This document shows positions 1 through 10,233 of a stretch of 64,000 nt of DNA, in pieces. Source of the DNA: Sorex araneus (taxonomy: Eukaryota; Chordata; Mammalia; Eulipotyphla; Soricidae); contig NC_073305.1 of assembly GCF_027595985.1 (NCBI RefSeq), positions 105,087,535 to 105,151,534 on the forward strand, given 5' to 3'. Positions within the stretch are counted from its first letter, which is position 1. Each line of letters opens with the position of its first letter. The notes beneath the pieces are model-generated. The model was not told where the DNA came from, did not search any database, and saw only the letters and a program-made list of their open reading frames with translations. Position numbers and translations under genes: made by a program.

Positions 1-905
1 AAAGCAACCGCTGTTGGAGAGGATGTGGGGAGAAAGGTACCCTTCTACACTGCTGGTGGGAATGCAGACTCTTTCAGCCCTTTTGGAAAAGAATATGGAC
101 AATTCTCAAAAAATTAGACATTGAGCTCCCATTTGACCCAGCAATAGCACTGCTGGAATTATATCCCAGAGAAGCTAAAAAGTATAGTCGAAATGACATC
201 TGCACTTATATGTTCATTGCAGCACTGTTTACAATAGCCAGGATCTGGAAAAAACCCGAGTGCCCTAGAACAGATGACTGGTTGAAGAAACTTTGGTACA
301 TCTATACAATGGAATACTATGCAGCTGTTAGAAAAAAGGAGGTCATGAAATTTGCATATAAGTGGATCAGCATGGAAAGTATCATGCTAAGTAAATGAGT
401 CAGAAAGAGAGAGACAGACATAGAAAGATTGCTCTCATCTGTGGAATATAGAATAACAGAGTAGGAGACTAACACCCAAGAATAGAAGAATAGTAGAATT
501 AAGTACCAGGAGGTTGACTCCATGGCTTGGATGCTGGCCTCACATTCTGGGGAGAGGGCAACTCAGAGAAGGGATCACCAAGTATAATGAGTTTGGAGGC
601 CATGCAGGGGAAGGGTGATGCGGGCTGAATGTGGTCTAGAGACTGAACACAGTGGCCACTCAAGACCTCTATTGCGAACCACAACACCTAATGAGAGAGA
701 AAACAAAAGGAAATGCCCTGCCACGGTGGCAGAGTGGGGGGGGGGGGGTGGGGTGGGGGTGGGTAGGAGGGATGTTGGGTGTACAGGTGGTGGAGAATGG
801 GCACTGGTGAAGGGATGGGTTCTCAAACTTTGTATGGGGGAAACATGAGCACAAAAATGTATAAGTCTGTAACTGTACCCTCATGGTGATTCACTAATTA
901 AAAAT
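1..905 (+). mobile_element. LINE-1 3' fragment (ORF2 C-terminus plus 3'UTR)
   Basis: The window opens inside L1 ORF2. Translation gives the conserved C-terminal block ([20 protein letters not shown], then EYY and FAYKW), which closely matches the intact copy at 32062-35880. A one-base deletion near 391 (GTGAAATG in the intact copy, GTAAATG here) ends the frame at 398; the ancestral stop lies at 449-451. The 3'UTR follows, with a G-rich stretch at 736-763 and an A-rich end near 895-935. The 5' side is cut by the window edge, so truncation point and target duplication cannot be judged. High similarity to the other L1s suggests a fairly young copy. Confidence 0.93.
736..763 (+). repeat. G-rich tract in L1 3'UTR
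   Basis: Thirteen consecutive G are followed by G4, G5 and G3 runs separated by single T. Four or more runs of at least three G could form a G-quadruplex. G-rich 3'UTR tracts are a known L1 property; the L1 at 31572-37423 has the matching C-rich stretch on the plus strand at about 31710-31770. Confidence 0.85.
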
Positions 906-984
906 AAATAAATTTTAAAAAAGAAAAAAAAAGAAACGAAATTAATTTAGAGATCTCTTAAAACATTGTATGTTGCATGTAACT

Positions 985-1140
985 GTGTCAAAAATAGCTT
1001 CAAATCTCGGTACCTTATACCTGGTTTCCCTGAACACTGCCACGTATGACCCCTAATCATGGAGGCAGGTATGATCCTGCCTAACAAAGTTAGCTATGAT
1101 CCCTAAACACTGCCAGGTATGGTCCCTCCCTAAAAGATAA
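985..1140 (+). mobile_element. degraded tRNA-type SINE
   Basis: Diverged match to the SINE-A body: TATACCTGGTTTCCCTGAACA followed by CTGCCACGTATGA and again CTGCCAGGTATGG, then an A-rich end near 1140. The doubled CTGCCA block suggests partial duplication or two nested fragments. The tRNA-like head is not recognisable. Confidence 0.5.
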
Positions 1141-2450
1141 TAAAATAAAATTAAGTGGAGCACTTAAGATAAAATAATTAATCTTTGCATCAATACTATT
1201 TATTGAGCTGAATTAAATAACCATCACAATAAGAATAACAAAAACCTATCAGTGTTTTAATTGACTTGATATAGCACAGAGAAATAATTTTTCAGTAAAT
1301 ACTATCATTGACTTTTTGATCTAATCTAGGAGATTGAGTCTAAATGAAACATTCATTACATATGCTGACTATGGCAATGATTAGATTGTTACTATGGAAA
1401 AGCAATTGAAACAATTAACCAAGGTCACCAACTACAGACATGAATTGTTAAGTCTGTCCTAAGGAAATGGTCAGAATGTGAAAGCAATAGCATAGGATTC
1501 TACACAAAATGTTGAATGAGGACTCCTCTCAAATTGGAACAAAACCAGTGATTAATGTCTTCTATACCACCACTTGGACATTGTGAGTTTTATTCCTAAT
1601 CAGATGCTCAGTTCCTGGTTTCTGGGATGATTCTAGACTCCAGCTTTGTTCTTACTTTTCTAATTAGAACTGGCTCACGTGTATTGAATACTATTGCTAA
1701 AAAGCCTACAGAGAACACATAAAATCATTAATTAACTCATTCACACAGCAGTTCTCCTCTGCTCCTTCTCTACCAATATTTCTCACTTTGGAAAGGTAAT
1801 AATCCTGAATTTGTATAGAAATTTGTCTTGTGACATTCATTTGAATCCATATAATTAATTTAATGCTTCAGAATACCACTATCTCCAGAACTAATTTCTG
1901 AACACTCTTAAGGTACTAATGTTAAATAAATTTATGAAAATTTGATTAACCAAAGCATAAGTTATTGTGGTAGTAAATTTTCTGGAAAAAAATGCAGAGT
2001 TAACAAAGAACTCAGGGCAAGATTGGTAACAATAAACAATCCCACTGTCATTTTGATTACGTCCACTGTCCTCATAATAGAAATGCTAAGAAATTTTTTA
2101 GAGAATGAAGTTCTAAATGTCTTTCTAATAAACCTAAGCAAGTCATTTGGATGCTCTTATGTTTAGTAAAATATCTTAAAATATTTCCATCAGCAAGAGT
2201 TTTCATTTCTTCAAGTCATATCAAGTTAATAATATTTACAGCTACTAAAATTGAGGAGCAGGTGAGATAAAAGTAGAAACTGTGTCTATAATTAAGTCTT
2301 TGAATCCTTCTATATTATTCATATTGCTAAGTTTATTAGCAACTTTGTAACAAATCAAAAAGCGTCCAAGTGGTGGTTTCTATAGAAAAAAGTCAATGTA
2401 CTGATCTCATAAAATGGAAAGAATGTGACTGGAAGATCATTTAAACTGTA
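1141..2450. other. unannotated AT-rich stretch
   Basis: No gene, RNA or recognisable repeat seen. The 74-codon open frame at 1942-2166 has no domain or coding signature that I can see. Confidence 0.5.
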
Positions 2451-2454
2451 GAAC

Positions 2455-2600
2455 TCAAGCATGGATCCTGTCTGTATCGATCCCCAGCACTGTATGTCCC
2501 TCACTGTAGTGTGTCCCTGGTAGTCCCTGAGCATCAGCAGGTCCGAGCACAAGCATCAAGTTGCTGAACTAAGCACTGAACCATGAGGTGGGATTGGTTA
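2455..2600 (+). mobile_element. degraded tRNA-type SINE
   Basis: The stretch carries GATCCCCAGCACTGTATG and CCCTGAGCATCAGCAGG, which resemble the post-B-box and body segments of SINE-A at high divergence. The head is lost. Confidence 0.45.
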
Positions 2601-2652
2601 TCACCTGGAATGACTCCTCTTCAAATAGAGAGGATGATGGCCATATGAATGG

Positions 2653-2920
2653 TATCACTGTATCACCATAATCCCGTTGATCTCCGATTTACTTGAGTGG
2701 GCACCAGTAACATCTTTATTCCTCCCAGCCCTGAGAGCCTCTCCTTATTAGTCTTTTAGCAGCCTCTCCTTACTCGTCTTTCCCAACGATTGGAGGATCT
2801 TTAAGGGTCAGGGGGATGAGACCTATTGTTACTGTTTTTGGCATATCGAATACACCACGGATAGCTTACCAGACTCTGGCCGTGCAGGTGGGATACTCTT
2901 GGTAGCTTGCCAGGTTCTCT
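2653..2920 (-). mobile_element. dRTE: internally deleted RTE-derived element
   Basis: On the minus strand the element reads RTE 5'UTR sequence (TTGCCAGG, ATATGCC-like, CCAAAAACAGTAACAAT, CCTTTAGATCC region), then jumps to the RTE 3' end (GCCCACTCAAGTAAAT) and finishes in GATACAGTGATACC repeats. There is no tRNA head. The same RTE parts occur at 39831-40126 (5' end) and 31183-31230 (3' end) in the full RTE copy. Confidence 0.8.
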
Positions 2921-2931
2921 GATATATATAT

Positions 2932-3182
2932 GGGCTGGATCGATAGCACAGAGGGTAGGGCATTTGCCTTGTATGAGGTCGACCCTTGTTCGATTCCTCC
3001 GCCCCTCTCAGAGAGCCTGGCAAGCTACTGAGAGTATCTCACCTGCACAGCAGAGCCAGGCAAGTTCCCCGTGGTATATTCAATATGCCAAAAACAGTAA
3101 CAACAAGTCTTACACTGGAGACGTTACTGGTGCCCGCTCAAGCAAATCAAATCGATGAGCAATGGGATGACAGTGACAGTGA
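2932..3182 (+). mobile_element. SINE-B (tRNA head, RTE body and tail)
   Basis: Begins GGGCTGGATCGATAGCACAG, with an A-box-like TAGCACAGAGG and a B-box-like TGTTCGATTCC. The RTE 5'UTR segment follows (AGAGAGCCTGGCAAGCTAC ... CCAAAAACAGTAACAAC), then the RTE 3' terminus (ACGTTACTGGTGCCCGCTC), ending in GACAGTGACAGTGA. Both ends abut GATATATATA, a possible target duplication in a TA repeat. It lies directly beside the oppositely oriented dRTE at 2653-2920. Confidence 0.9.
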
Positions 3183-3189
3183 TATATAT

Positions 3190-4735
3190 ACATATATATA
3201 TATATGGTATTGAAAGATATCAGCACCTGTGACAAAGAAGAAAATGTGACAATGTGATGTTCAAGCAGGAACCTGGGGGTTGACTGAGATACAGGAACAA
3301 AAACTGGTGAGGGCTAACCTAACCATTCTATCTCAACTTATGAGCTTTGATGTGCAGGAAACATTCTTTCTCTTATGTGCCTCTGAGTATCATTCCTTAC
3401 TGAGGCTAGATTAAGTATGGAAACTGTTCTGATTCTTGAGGAAGAGTTTAATACATCTATATCATATTACTACCGGGGAAACAGCAATGTCCTGATGATT
3501 GCTACTCAATTAATACAATGTTTTCTTCACTGCATTCTGTTATCCTACTGAACTAAATCATAAGAAGTGTTAAAGTAGAAAATATATCAAAGAATATATC
3601 TAAAATTTTTTATGGCTACGGGGTTAAATTGACACGTGATCCATTCTATGTGGGAGACACACTATTTTGATAGTGAGAATCCCCAGGAGCAATCTATCCT
3701 AAGGCACATCAATAAGAGAATTATGCCACCTTTTCAAAGCATGCACACATTTCAGATTCTTAAAGCGTTGGAAGATTTATCCTGTCTCATGACTGGATTA
3801 TTGTTGTCAGAGGGGAGAGTGATAATAATCAATCATACATAGATTATTATTTATTGACTCAATACACTTTCTCTGTAAATGTTTAATTCAGTTATTTACA
3901 AAGAAGGGATATTCATTTTAGTCTTTAACTCTGGGAAAAAGTAGATATCTATGAGATTCTGACCACATTGAAGCACAGTGTCTTTACTTTTTTTTAGTAC
4001 TTATTTCTTGACCATAGCTATAGATCAGATCATTTTATGTACAAATCTTCAAATCTTCACTTACTTAATCCTCATTAAAATTTTAGAAGGTCGTTAAAAT
4101 TACATAATTCTTGGGGAAAACTATAGCCCTGAGCCCTTGAACAGTCTATGAATTAGTGCTAATATCCATGAAACTACATTTACAATATATGCTAATTACC
4201 ATTACTTTATAACACCTCATCTTTGTACTTTTTTAGCAATTCTGATATTCAAGTACAGCTAAGCATCACCAGTTTTGAGCCAAAATTAGAGCACAAAAAT
4301 TTAATAACAGTAACTTCAGGTTTCAGTCAGTCAGAAATAAAAAAGAATGAAGTATAGTTAATTAAAATAACTATTTAGTCTTTATCTAAACAGAAATGTA
4401 ATATCCCTCTAACAGTCATCACTAGTTTATAAGAGATTATTACTTCCATCACAAATGAATCACTGTATTTAAACAGTGAATCCTTATCTTTATAAAACAA
4501 TTATAGTTAATTATATTCTAAGATAGTTGTTTGAGCAACCTTATATGCATTTATGTTGTGTTATGTGCTCAGATATATAATGCTGCTATGTTGAGGAGTA
4601 ATACCATATCCTGAAGAATTATCTTATTGGAATATAAGAAAAAAAGGACAAATACAGGTGTCGATAATCAATGTTGGCATAGAAGCTAATTTTAAATGTT
4701 GCAATACCTATGTTGCAGGAATAAACTTTATCACA
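3190..4735. other. unannotated AT-rich stretch
   Basis: No gene or recognisable repeat seen; only short spurious open frames. Confidence 0.5.
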
Positions 4736-4739
4736 TTTA

Positions 4740-5770
4740 ATTCAGATCAAAGAGTGACAACTCCACTGGCAATGAAAGCAAAAGCAATGATAAGTGGGAC
4801 TACATCAAATTAAAAACTTGCACTGAGAAAGATATGATAGCTACAATAAAGAGACACCCTATCAAATGGGAGCAAATATTCTCCCTGCATTTGAAAGGAT
4901 TAATATCCAAGACACACAGAATATTCATGGAGATTTAACACAACAAAAACAGATAACTGCATCTAAAATGAGGAGAGAAAATAAACACTTCACCAAAGAA
5001 GTCACACAGTTCAATAGGCATATTCAAATCTATTAATCATCATGGATTATCAAAAAATTGTAAATTAAAATGACAAGAAGATATCACATCACACCAGTAA
5101 GAGTGATATATCAATAAGCACATAAACAAAGAGTGCAGGGCAGATGTGGTGTAAAAGGATTTCTCATTCACAGTTAGAGGTATTGAAGCTTGACTCAAAT
5201 TGTATTAAAAATGGTATAGAGATTACCTCAAAAAATTAAGACTATATCTTCCATGAGACCCCGTGATCCTAATTCCTGGGTATATAACATAAGAATATGA
5301 AACATTAATTTGCAAGTATGTACCAATTGTTTATAATAGCAAAGATTGGAAAATAAAGAACAAATGAGTGAATAACTAAATTGTGGTCTATAAGAAACAG
5401 TGGACTAGAACTCAAGTATGCACAAAGACAAAATAATGAAGTATACTGTAATTTGGATTGACTTGGAGGACAATAACTAAGTGATCCAGAGCGAACAAAC
5501 AAATAAATACAAAGTGATCTTGTTCATATGTGGAGTATAGAGGAGCAAAGAATTGGGATAGATAATCCTCAATCACAGCAAAGTCCTAGGTATTTCCAAC
5601 AGAACTGTGAACTGAGACTGCAAAAGATGTGGTATTGTGAGTAAGTGTGAAGGGAAGAATGAAATATAAGCTAATAATGTAGAGATTTGGAAGCTCTGAT
5701 GGTGTGGTAGATATTCTGATTGGGAATGCTGCAAATTAAAGCAATAAACATTAATAGTATTGTAAATAAT
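4740..5770 (+). mobile_element. old LINE-1 3' portion
   Basis: Diverged ORF2 C-terminal coding is visible (KWDYIKLKT near 4790, HPIKWEQIFS near 4857, KGLISK near 4895), broken by many stops and frameshifts. It runs into 3'UTR-like sequence ending near 5770. Divergence from the young L1s marks it as an ancient copy. Confidence 0.75.
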
Positions 5771-5929
5771 GATGCATCAACTTTTTAAAATGTATTATTT
5801 TACCAAAGGATTAAACAGATTAAATATAATCTCTGAAAATTCTGGATTTTTTCAATAATATGATATTAAAAAAATGAAGAAGCATATATAGTCATGAGTG
5901 TGACTAAAGTTTGTAAGAAAGAACAAAAG

Positions 5930-6880
5930 CCTCCATAAAAGTATAGTAACCTGAAGGAAAAGTTGAGAGACATTCCTTGCAGTTTCCCTTTTAAACTGTA
6001 CTATAGAGCTATAGTAATCAAAAGAACATGATATTAGACTAAAACCTGAAATTCAGACCACCCCATTAACTTATGTGGAAAGTTAATTTCTTTTTTTTTT
6101 TAATTTTGTTGAATCACCGTGAGATAGTTACAAGCTTTCATGTTTGGGTTACAATCACACAATGATCAAACACCCATCCCTCCACCAGTGCACATCCCCA
6201 CAATCAATATCCCGACGACAGTTAATTTCTTAATTAACTTTGAATGGAGGAAGAAAAGGCGTTTACATAAATGATGCTTGGAAAGCTGATTAGTCACAGA
6301 CAAAAACAAAAACCTGAAATTGGACTACCATCTCACACCATGCTCAAAAGTCAACCCAGAAAACATGATGTTAAATTAAAGTCCATGAAATAAATATACT
6401 AAAACAAACAAAAATAATCAGACAAATATTCCATAAAATTGGTTTTAGTCATTCAAATACATTTCCAAAAAATAAATATTTAAAAAACTAAAATTATAGA
6501 TATACATCAAACTAAAAATCTTCTAACATGACTATAGCTAAAATAAAAAGCCATCCTACAGAATGGAAGGAAACGTTTGTACACTATAATTATAATAAAT
6601 AATAACTTGTTATATGTGTTAAATATATGGCTCCATGTTATATATATATGGCTACTAATACTCCAAAAGTTCAACCCCAATAAAACAAACCCATCAAAAT
6701 GGGGAGAAGAGATTTAAAAAAGGCATATTGATTAAAAACTGTAAACTGTCAACAAATGTCATCTCAATAAACTCATTTAAAAATAAATCTTACATCTATC
6801 TTTACCTTTAAAAAATGAGTACAATTCTTTTTGACAAAAAATGAAAGGAAATGTATTGGCTAAATTATCTAAATTATCAA
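5930..6880 (+). mobile_element. old LINE-1 ORF2 fragment
   Basis: Heavily mutated ORF2 downstream of the reverse-transcriptase core: ACTATAGAGCTATAGTAATC resembles the coding of [10 protein letters not shown] in L1. No open frame survives. A younger L1 3' end is inserted at 6093-6219. The right end fades near 6880. Confidence 0.65.
6093..6219 (-). mobile_element. short LINE-1 3'-end insertion
   Basis: On the minus strand: CACTGGTGGAGGGATGGGTG, then TCACGGTGATTCAACAAAAT and a poly(A) tail (poly-T at 6091-6101 on plus). The target duplication AGTTAATTTCTT is at 6081-6092 and 6220-6231. It is a severely 5'-truncated insertion of an L1 3'UTR into the older L1, from a different subfamily than the 31.6-kb copy. 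Confidence 0.85.
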
Positions 6881-6884
6881 CAGT

Positions 6885-7110
6885 TTAGAGGTTTGGGAGG
6901 TATGCCAGGATTAAGGTGCATATGTGATATGAACCCAGTCTAATTTTGATTCCCAGACTACACAGGGCCTTGAGAATCACGAGATATAGCCCTGGAGGCC
7001 CCTTGGCACCACTGAGGTTGTCTGGCACCACTACCTCATACATCCAGTACAGTTTTCTAAGAATCACGAGGAATGCCTTACTGAGCTCTCTGTAAGTGGC
7101 CCAAACAAAA
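6885..7110 (+). mobile_element. degraded tRNA-type SINE
   Basis: TTTTGATTCCCAGACTACACA resembles the B box and the start of the SINE body, followed by CCTTGAGAATCAC and GCACCACTGAGG. A second CTAAGAATCACGAGG block suggests an internal duplication. Ends in GGCCCAAACAAAAAC. Confidence 0.5.
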
Positions 7111-7424
7111 ACATTAAGTTCTTTTTAATATATCAATAGTAATATATAAAAAGCATGATTACTACATACTTAAAATGGAACTTGAGATCTCAATCATCTA
7201 GGGGAGAGAAAAATCTGAGAGAGATGCATAACTCAAAGGATGTGGCCAAGAAGTCATGAAATATGTTTTCAGAAGCTACTAACAGGGAATATCCAGAAGA
7301 AATAAAGGACCACCATCATTTGCTAAGAGTGGGTTTACTTACAATATCTTCAATGAAATTTCATGAGTGTCAATATGAATGTCAATAGCACATACTGAAA
7401 AATATTTGTTTTTCTTTGGTTTAG

Positions 7425-7553
7425 AGGTCCACATGTTCTTTTGCTCAGGACTATGCTGAGGGATCTCTTTTTTTGTGCTCAGGGAAAATACGTGGTGCCA
7501 GAAATTAAACACATGCAAGTGCCTTGCTTTCTGTACTAGCTCTCTAGTTCCCA
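7425..7553 (-). mobile_element. degraded tRNA-type SINE
   Basis: Plus-strand text GTGCTCAGGGAAAATACG, then GAAATTAAACACATGCAAG and TACTAGCTCTCTAG reads as the reverse complement of a SINE body, B box and head. Both boxes are mutated. Confidence 0.55.
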
Positions 7554-7561
7554 TATATGGA

Positions 7562-7563
<2 letters not shown>

Positions 7564-7606
<43 letters not shown>
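7564..7606. repeat. (TA)n microsatellite
   Basis: About 21 uninterrupted TA units. Confidence 0.98.
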
Positions 7607-7608
<2 letters not shown>

Positions 7609-7670
7609 ATCACCATTGCCTTTTCCACGATGCATTACCGATAGAGTGCCTACTAGGGATTTATTTCTTT

Positions 7671-8575
7671 CCCCTTCCTTCCTTCCTTCCTTCCTTCCTT
7701 CCTTCCTTCCTTCCTTCCTTCCTTCCTTCCCTCCTTCCCTTCCTTCCTTCCTTCCCTCCTCCCTCCCTTTCCTCCTCCCTTCCTTCCCTCCTCCCTCCCT
7801 CCCTTCCTTCCTTCCTTCCTTCCTTCCTTCCTTCCTTCCTTCCTTCCCTCCTCCCTCCCTTCTTTCCTTCCTTTCCTTCCTTCCTTCCTTCCCTCCTCCC
7901 TCCCTTCTTTCCTTCCTTCCTTCCTTTCTTCCTTCCTTCCTTCCTTCCTTCCTTCCTTCCTTCCTTCCTTCCTTCCTTCCTTCCTTCCTTCCTTGCTTCC
8001 GTTCCTTCCTTCCTTCCTTCCTTCCTTCCTTCCTTCCTTCCTTCCTTCCTTCCTTTCCTTCCCTCCTTCCTTCCCTCCTTCCTTCCCTCCTTCCTTCCTT
8101 CCTTTCCTTCCCTCCTTCCTTCCTTCCTTCCTTCCCTCCTTCCCTCCTTCCCTCCTCCCTCCCTCCCTTCCTTCCTTCCTTCCTTCCTTCCTTCCTTCCT
8201 TCCTTCCTTCCTTCCTTCCTTCCTTCGTTCCTTCCTTCCCTCCTTCCCTCCTTCCCTCCTCCCTCCCTCCCTCCCTTTCTTCCTTCCTTCCTTCCTTCCT
8301 TCCTTCCTTCCTTCCTTCCTTCCTTCCTTCCTTCCTTCCTTCGTTCCTTCCTTCCCTCCTTCCCTCCTTCCCTCCTCCCTCCCTCCCTCCCTTTCTTCCT
8401 TCCTTCCTTCCTTCCTTCCTTCCTTCCTTCCTTCCTTCCTTCCTTCCTTCCTTCCTTCCTTCCTTCCTTCCTTCCTTCCTTCCTTCCTTCCTTTCTTCCT
8501 TCCTTCGTTCCTTCCTTCCTCCCTGCCTCCCTACCTTCCTGCCTTCCTGCCTGCTTTCCTGCCTTCCTTCTTCTT
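7671..8575. repeat. 0.9-kb (TTCC)n homopyrimidine tract
   Basis: Almost pure TTCC tetranucleotides with interspersed CCCT and CTTT variants, all pyrimidine on the plus strand apart from rare G (for example at 7995, 8001, 8227 and 8343). All reading frames stay open for hundreds of codons simply because the repeat lacks stop codons; these are not genes. A block of variants beginning at the CG of 8226-8227 recurs at 8342-8343 with the same order of CCCT interruptions, giving a higher-order period of 116 bp. Confidence 0.97.
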
Positions 8576-8644
8576 CTGATTTTCAAAAGTAAAACTATGT
8601 TGGATTTGAAATACATTATTTTAAAGCATCAAGACTGATTCAAA

Positions 8645-8789
8645 GATGAATGATAGTTTGGGCAGGAATGTCATTTATCAACATTTATCCTTCTGATTCA
8701 TAAACAAAGGATATATTGCTATATTTTTTTGTATTCTATTTCTTCTAATAATGATGTAAGTTCCTTTTGTAAAAATATTTCACTATCTG
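8645..8789 (-). mobile_element. inverted piece of an old LINE-1 (left part)
   Basis: The plus strand reads like antisense ORF2 (TTCTATTTCTTCTAATAATG, then continuing at 14690 with GTTAGATTTATTCCCAAGC, the antisense of an L1 KEVKDLY-like region). The young L1 at 8790-14670 sits inside it. To the right, near 14725, orientation switches to sense ORF2, as expected for a twin-primed 5' inversion. Confidence 0.5.
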
Positions 8790-9239
8790 GGGAGACCCCG
8801 CCCAAGGTGGAGAAGCCCTTCCCTCAACCCCTACCTGCGGTTTGGGGCTCACTCTGAAGCCCCCAGCACCGCCTGGCACCTTTGAGTCACCTCACTGACC
8901 GGCCCTGACCCCTCCCTCTTCTCCAGGTTAGGGGCGTGGTCTCAAAAGTGGGCGTGGCCTCTTTCTGGAGCTGCTGCAGTTGTTTTTCCCATTCCATGCA
9001 TTGTTCTTCGGCCACAATCGATATAATCTATTCCTCTGAAGAATATCCTGGTCATCTTAGTCACTATATGTTAATAGTCAACTAGCCTAGCCTATCCTAA
9101 TTTCACAAAAACCGTCAGTGAACACATCAAGCTGCACATAAATATCCTTTGTAAAAAGGTCATAGCCCCATGTCTTCAGTTGAGGCCCCTCTCGAGCTAA
9201 GGAGAGCGCCTGATAGTAAAGCCCCTAACAACTAACAAC
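8790..9239 (+). promoter_or_regulatory. LINE-1 5'UTR / internal promoter, non-monomeric type
   Basis: 450 bp, GC-rich in its first half. Two GGGCGTGG boxes (8932-8939 and 8950-8957, starts 18 bp apart) look like Sp1/KLF-type sites. The second lies in AAAAGTGGGCGTGGCCTC, which also occurs in the 5'UTR of the 31.6-kb L1. Upstream of the boxes the two L1s are unrelated by eye, and this one has no tandem monomers. Promoter function is inferred from position. Confidence 0.7.
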
Positions 9240-10191
9240 ATGAAGAAACAGCGAAAATCCCCACCACCAGGAGAAATGGAAGAAAGGATCTCAGTAACCT
9301 CAGCAGTGACTTCCCAGAAATACAACCATCTCTCGGATAAAGAACTCAGAGAGGAAATCGTGAATATGGTTGATGAACTCAAAGCAACTATGGAAAGAAC
9401 ATCCAATAAACTAAGGAAGTATATGGATGAAGCAATGGAACGGTCCACCAAGACAATCCAGGAAGAAATGAGAGCAGAAATTTAAAAGCTATGAACAGAA
9501 GTCACACAACTAAAAGAATCAGTAAATGAAATAAAAAACTCAGTAGGAGCCCTCAATAGTAGAATGACTATAGCCAAGACAGAATCAGTGAGCTTGAAGA
9601 TGAGCTGCAGGAAGCATATAGGCAACAACAAATTATGGCAAAAGACCTCAAAATGGCTCTAGAGCGAATTACAGTCCTAGGGGATGACCTCAAGAGAAAC
9701 AGCATAAGAATCACTGGAGTACCAGAACCACAGGGAACCAATGCCAATGAAAAAAACACAATTAAAGATATCATTGCTAAGAATTCCCATAGCTAGAGAA
9801 TGCAGACATCCAGATCCAAGGAGTCCGAAGGGTGCCAGCAAAAAGGGACACAAATAAAAAATCCCCAAGGCATATCATAGTCAGAATGATGGATGCCTTG
9901 GATAGAGACACAATACTGAAAGCAGCAAGATCAAGGAAGGAGATCATATACAAAGGAGCACTCCTTAGATTCACAGCAGACCTATCAGAAGAAACCTTCC
10001 AAACCCAAAGACAATCGTGGGATATAGTGAAGAAACTTAATGAAATGAACGCCTCACCAAGAATACTCTACCCAGCTAAACTCTCAGTTAAACTTGAAGG
10101 AACCATACACTATTTCACGGAGAAGCAACAGCTCAGGAACTTCATAGACTCAAGACCAAATTTAAAAGAAGGACTCAAAGGGCTACTATAA
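9240..10191 (+). pseudogene. LINE-1 ORF1 pseudogene
   Basis: Remains of the L1 nucleic-acid-binding chaperone (coiled coil, RRM and C-terminal domain). It starts [15 protein letters not shown], like the intact ORF1 at 35924-36853. A nonsense codon at 9482-9484 ends the frame after 81 residues, where the intact copy has Lys. At least one further frameshift lies between about 9560 and 9830. The C-terminal half is open again from 9832 (PAKRDTNKKSPRH ... ILYPAKL ... LKGLL) to the stop at 10189-10191. Confidence 0.92.
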
Positions 10192-10233
10192 GACAAAGAG
10201 AAAACCTACAAGAACAACAAACTCTACAGAAAA

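Noticed and set aside
7557..8638. Several 199-340-codon open frames on both strands rich in FLPS or GRKE
   Set aside because: All are translations of the TTCC tetranucleotide tract, which lacks stop codons in every frame. No protein.
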